A stretch of 64,000 bases of DNA, from positions 992,001 to 1,056,000 of the forward strand of contig NZ_FNUJ01000003.1 of the NCBI RefSeq assembly GCF_900107925.1. The letters run 5' to 3'. Positions 61,312-64,000 of this stretch are shown piece by piece. A model generated the notes under the pieces. The model saw only the letters and a list, made by a program, of their open reading frames with translations. It was not told the DNA's origin and ran no database searches. The DNA comes from Amycolatopsis pretoriensis. Its GTDB lineage: Bacteria > Actinomycetota > Actinomycetes > Mycobacteriales > Pseudonocardiaceae. A program made the position numbers and the translations under genes. Position 1 is the first letter of the stretch. The number at the start of each line of letters is the position of its first letter.

Positions 61312-63719
61312 CGGGACACCGCCATGGCGGACTGTCCCGTCTCGGCCCGGAACTTCAGCATCGAGCCGGTGAGCCGGGAGACGATCCCGGGGTCATCCAC
61401 CACACGCAGCTCTGCTTTCCGCCGGCGGGCGAGCACCCGGTCAAGCTTCTCGAGCACGTGGAGGTCGCGTTCGGTCAGCTCAGCTGTCACGTCCTCGTCT
61501 GGAGCCAGTTCGCGGAACAACGCCGCGGTCCTGGGTGCGATCACGCGGTCCACCTCTTCGTCTTCACTGTCTGCCTCATCGGTGCGTACGGCAAGCGCCT
61601 TGAACCGCGCTCCGGCCGCGAAGACCGTTTCGCTGATCGGGCGGCCGACGACTAGCTCGGAGGTGCGCCGAGCGGTGGCGGGCCAGATCAGCACGTCGAG
61701 GTCGGCACCCGGCAGAGTCACGTCGAGTTCCGTGCTGGCGCTGAGGAATCCGGGTTCGACCAGCAGTGACCCCGGGGCCGCGCCGTACTCGAGAGAGTCG
61801 TCGACCCGGCCCTGTCTGAGCACGGCACGGCGATGGGTCGGCAGCCGACGCAGACCCGAGACAAGACAGGGGATCTGGCCGTCCACCCCGCTCTTCCGCC
61901 CGGCTCGGACAGCATCGTTCAGCTCAGCTCCGCCGGTCTCTCCTGTCCCTAGGTAGAGGCACACCGCGACGTAGTCGGCCTTAGCCCCGGACGTACCGCC
62001 CTGCTGACGCATCGACGGCCACGCGGCCAGCGCGGCGTTCACGGTCGCGAGCGCCTGGTTGAACGCTTCACCCGCCCCGGAAGTGAAGCGGTTCTGCTCG
62101 GCGGTCGTGCTGGCGCGGTCCTTCAAGACCACGGGCGCGACCGGCCCTTCGTCCTCAGCCGGTCCAGCTACTGCCGGTTCGAGCTCGTGCACGGCCGGTT
62201 CCTGTGGTTGCGCAGGCTGCCGAACCGTCGGGGGGGCGGCGGGCTCACGGAGTGACTCCGGCTCGGCCGCAGGCGGCTCGGCGGAGACCTCTACCGCCGG
62301 TCGCCGCCGGGGTTCGGCGACCGTGACGACGGGTGCTCCGGACCAGGCGGTCGTCGGCCTTGCCGACGAGGAAGATGGATCCGTCGCCGCGACAGCGACC
62401 CGAGGAGCGAGCGACGCACTCACCGTCGCCTCGGGCTCACTCGTCGCCGCCGGCGCCGCGGGACGGACCGGATTTCCCGCGGTCCCCGCCGGACGGCTCG
62501 GTGCGGGTGTGGTTCGCACTGGCCGACGAGCTGCCGACGGGCGCTGCGTGGCCAGCCGCTCGAGTGCCGTGGCGGCCTCCGGGTCGAGTGCACCAGCCAC
62601 CCGAACTCGCACCGTCGCCCGGCGGTGGGGGTCGAGCCCGCTGAGGAGGTGGTCGGCGGCGACGAGCAAGGGGATGCCGACAACTTCTCCGGGGCTTCCG
62701 AGGACCAAGCTCCAGGCCGCCGGGTCGAACGGTCCGATCTCGGCCGCGAGCTTGCCGTCCTCCCGGCGGAGCACTAGCCCTGACGGCACCACGTCGGCGA
62801 AGACGGCCTCGGTTCCGTGGCCGTGCCGGTAGCTGCGCGGCCCCGCTGTTACCCACCCGGGTGGTGGCGCGGAGATTTCGAGCACGTGCTGGTCCCCACC
62901 ACCGGCGGTTTGGCTGAGCAGGGCCTGGAACGGCTGATAGCGGCCGGCCGGGCGGAACCTGAACTCCTGCCGTGAGCGCAAGGCCAGCTCGGCTAGCCAG
63001 GTATGGGCAGCGGCATCCGGAGCCATCACGACGAGCGACGGGCGTGCGTCCCGCATCCGGTTCAGGATCTCGGCCACGGCGTCCGGCGGCGCCGCCTCGC
63101 CCGGTCCGACGACGATCTGGGGAAACCGCGCGTCGGCTGGCACGGCTGACGCGGGGTGCCCGGTGCTCGCTGGTGCATCCGCCACCCGCCGCACGAGGAC
63201 TCCGGCCGGAATCGGCTCGACCACCACCGGTCCGGCCGAGATCGGTCGAGCGGGACAGAGGTGCTCCCACCTCAGGACCGGGAACCGGACCCCGGCGAGC
63301 ATCGCTGGGGCGTCCGGAGAGAACCGCCACCAGCCGGTGCCGCCCATGCCGTGCCCGGCAAACGCGGCCGCTCCCGGCCTGGTCGAGAACCCGCCGTCCG
63401 GGGCGTACACGTTCCGGCTGAGCATCCCGGCCAGCCAGGCTGCCCGCGCGGGCGCCGCGGCGAGCCCGGGCAGGCCGATCCAGAACGAACCAGCGTCACT
63501 GTAACGACGCAGCAAATCGGGCAGCGCCTCTACGACCGAGCCGCTCTCGCGGGCAGCTCGGGAGAGCAGCACGAACAGCTCACCCGAGCCGCCATCGGAC
63601 AGTGTCGCCAAGAAACTGTCCCCTTCCTGCGGCTCATCGCGGGCATGGATCAGCACGTGCGCGCCGACCTGCTCGGCGACCAGCGACGTACCGACCGGCG
63701 CTGTCGCGTCCCCACTCAT
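61308..63719 (-). CDS. ESX-associated protein with putative ADP-ribosyltransferase-like C-terminus
   Basis: The 803-residue protein starts at ATG 63719 (GGAG upstream). The N-terminal 350 residues are unrecognised, a Pro/Ala/Glu-rich linker spans about 390-530, and the C-terminal 270 residues resemble an ART fold: YVAVCLYLG, AVLRQGRV (possible NAD-binding Arg), GFLSAST (STS-like motif) and PISETVFAAGARFKAL (catalytic-Glu position; the first residue of the usual ExE is not Glu). It is coupled to mycP and placed where eccE is found in other loci. It might be a secreted toxin, a modifier, or a structural ART-like protein; activity is unproven. Confidence 0.65.
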   Translation of the reverse strand: MSGDATAPVGTSLVAEQVGAHVLIHARDEPQEGDSFLATLSDGGSGELFVLLSRAARESGSVVEALPDLLRRYSDAGSFWIGLPGLAAAPARAAWLAGMLSRNVYAPDGGFSTRPGAAAFAGHGMGGTGWWRFSPDAPAMLAGVRFPVLRWEHLCPARPISAGPVVVEPIPAGVLVRRVADAPASTGHPASAVPADARFPQIVVGPGEAAPPDAVAEILNRMRDARPSLVVMAPDAAAHTWLAELALRSRQEFRFRPAGRYQPFQALLSQTAGGGDQHVLEISAPPPGWVTAGPRSYRHGHGTEAVFADVVPSGLVLRREDGKLAAEIGPFDPAAWSLVLGSPGEVVGIPLLVAADHLLSGLDPHRRATVRVRVAGALDPEAATALERLATQRPSAARRPVRTTPAPSRPAGTAGNPVRPAAPAATSEPEATVSASLAPRVAVAATDPSSSSARPTTAWSGAPVVTVAEPRRRPAVEVSAEPPAAEPESLREPAAPPTVRQPAQPQEPAVHELEPAVAGPAEDEGPVAPVVLKDRASTTAEQNRFTSGAGEAFNQALATVNAALAAWPSMRQQGGTSGAKADYVAVCLYLGTGETGGAELNDAVRAGRKSGVDGQIPCLVSGLRRLPTHRRAVLRQGRVDDSLEYGAAPGSLLVEPGFLSASTELDVTLPGADLDVLIWPATARRTSELVVGRPISETVFAAGARFKALAVRTDEADSEDEEVDRVIAPRTAALFRELAPDEDVTAELTERDLHVLEKLDRVLARRRKAELRVVDDPGIVSRLTGSMLKFRAETGQSAMAVSR

Positions 63720-63759
63720 CTTCACTCCTGCCGTCCGCGCTCGCCGATGCTCCCGCTCG

Positions 63760-64000
63760 TCACGCCTTAAGCTGCAGATCGTTGACCGTGAGCAGAGTCA
63801 AGTCGGCCGCGCTGACCGTCGTAGCCGTCGCGAGTCTCGACGCTTGACAGTCCGTCATGCTCTCGAACACCCGGCGGGCCGTCCGCCCGTTTCCGAAGGT
63901 GCCGTCCTTCGGGATCCGCTCGAAGTAGTCCTGCAGCGCCTCACCCAGGTCCTCGTCGAGGCGGTAGTCATGACGCGCGCACTGCGTGCGCACGATCGTC
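63760..64000 (-). CDS. EccA-type AAA+ ATPase, C-terminal end (partial)
   Basis: The last 78 codons of a gene cut by the window edge read as DYFERIPKDGTFGNGRTARRVFESM followed by a helical tail, the C-terminal lid of CbxX/CfxQ-type AAA+ proteins (the RIPxDGTFGNGRxARRVxExM pattern). In ESX loci this is EccA, a cytosolic chaperone for substrates. The Walker motifs lie outside the window. Confidence 0.85.
   Translation of the reverse strand, partial: TIVRTQCARHDYRLDEDLGEALQDYFERIPKDGTFGNGRTARRVFESMTDCQASRLATATTVSAADLTLLTVNDLQLKA

Overview
The window is high-GC actinobacterial DNA, most like Amycolatopsis or a close relative in the Pseudonocardiaceae. The evidence is strong G/C bias at third codon positions, frequent GTG and TTG starts, an MprAB pair, an LprG-P55 pair and a mycobacterial-style ESX (type VII) secretion locus. 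This is inferred from gene content; no marker gene such as 16S is present.

Layout. (1) 1-10,080 looks like conserved chromosome, almost all on the minus strand: the tail of a Pro/Thr-rich protein, a PepD-like HtrA protease, a DeoR regulator with galT, a small membrane protein, the mprA-mprB two-component pair, a TRIC-type channel with an orphan LuxR-family response regulator, and a 644-residue unknown protein. (2) 10,096-12,237 is an integration site. The 5' half of a tRNA-Arg is followed by a tyrosine integrase with a GntR-type C-terminal domain, then by an intact tRNA-Arg(CCT) in the opposite orientation. (3) 12,486-23,563 is a defence-like accessory segment. It holds a three-gene ABC-ATPase operon (middle component, SMC-like ATPase with zinc hook, large protein with a C-terminal PD-(D/E)XK nuclease core), a two-gene operon coupling a TauD-like dioxygenase to a HEPN/zinc-ribbon protein, a frameshifted HhH-GPD glycosylase, an AbiV-family protein, two small DUF proteins, and decayed fragments including an IS5-type transposase. 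(4) 23,776-29,081 is metabolic: an M20 peptidase divergent from a GlxA-type regulator, and a translationally coupled operon DUF485 - ActP-like symporter - PEBP protein - DJ-1/PfpI protein. (5) 29,843-35,651 is a compact type III polyketide cluster: P450, aldo/keto reductase, NTF2-like protein and glycosyltransferase on one strand, RppA-like synthase on the other. (6) 35,652-47,149 alternates intact genes (G1 glutamic peptidase, ROK regulator with GMC oxidoreductase, lprG with a P55-like MFS pump, a small membrane protein) with pseudogenes: a serine hydrolase, an IS481 transposase, a second DUF485 copy and a GH128-like hydrolase. (7) 47,150-64,000 is an ESX locus: a free winged-helix regulator, two very large putative substrates, three small WXG100-like proteins, EccB, EccD, EccC, a mycosin, an 803-residue protein with a putative ADP-ribosyltransferase-like C-terminus, and the C-terminal end of EccA cut by the window edge.

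The strongest leads for something undescribed are the dioxygenase-HEPN operon (17,954-19,533) and the ABC-ATPase/nuclease operon (12,486-17,447), both just inside the integrase-marked boundary. The ESX locus is also unusual: it has no recognisable eccE, a putative ADP-ribosyltransferase-like domain, repeat-rich large substrates and a one-domain OmpR-type regulator.
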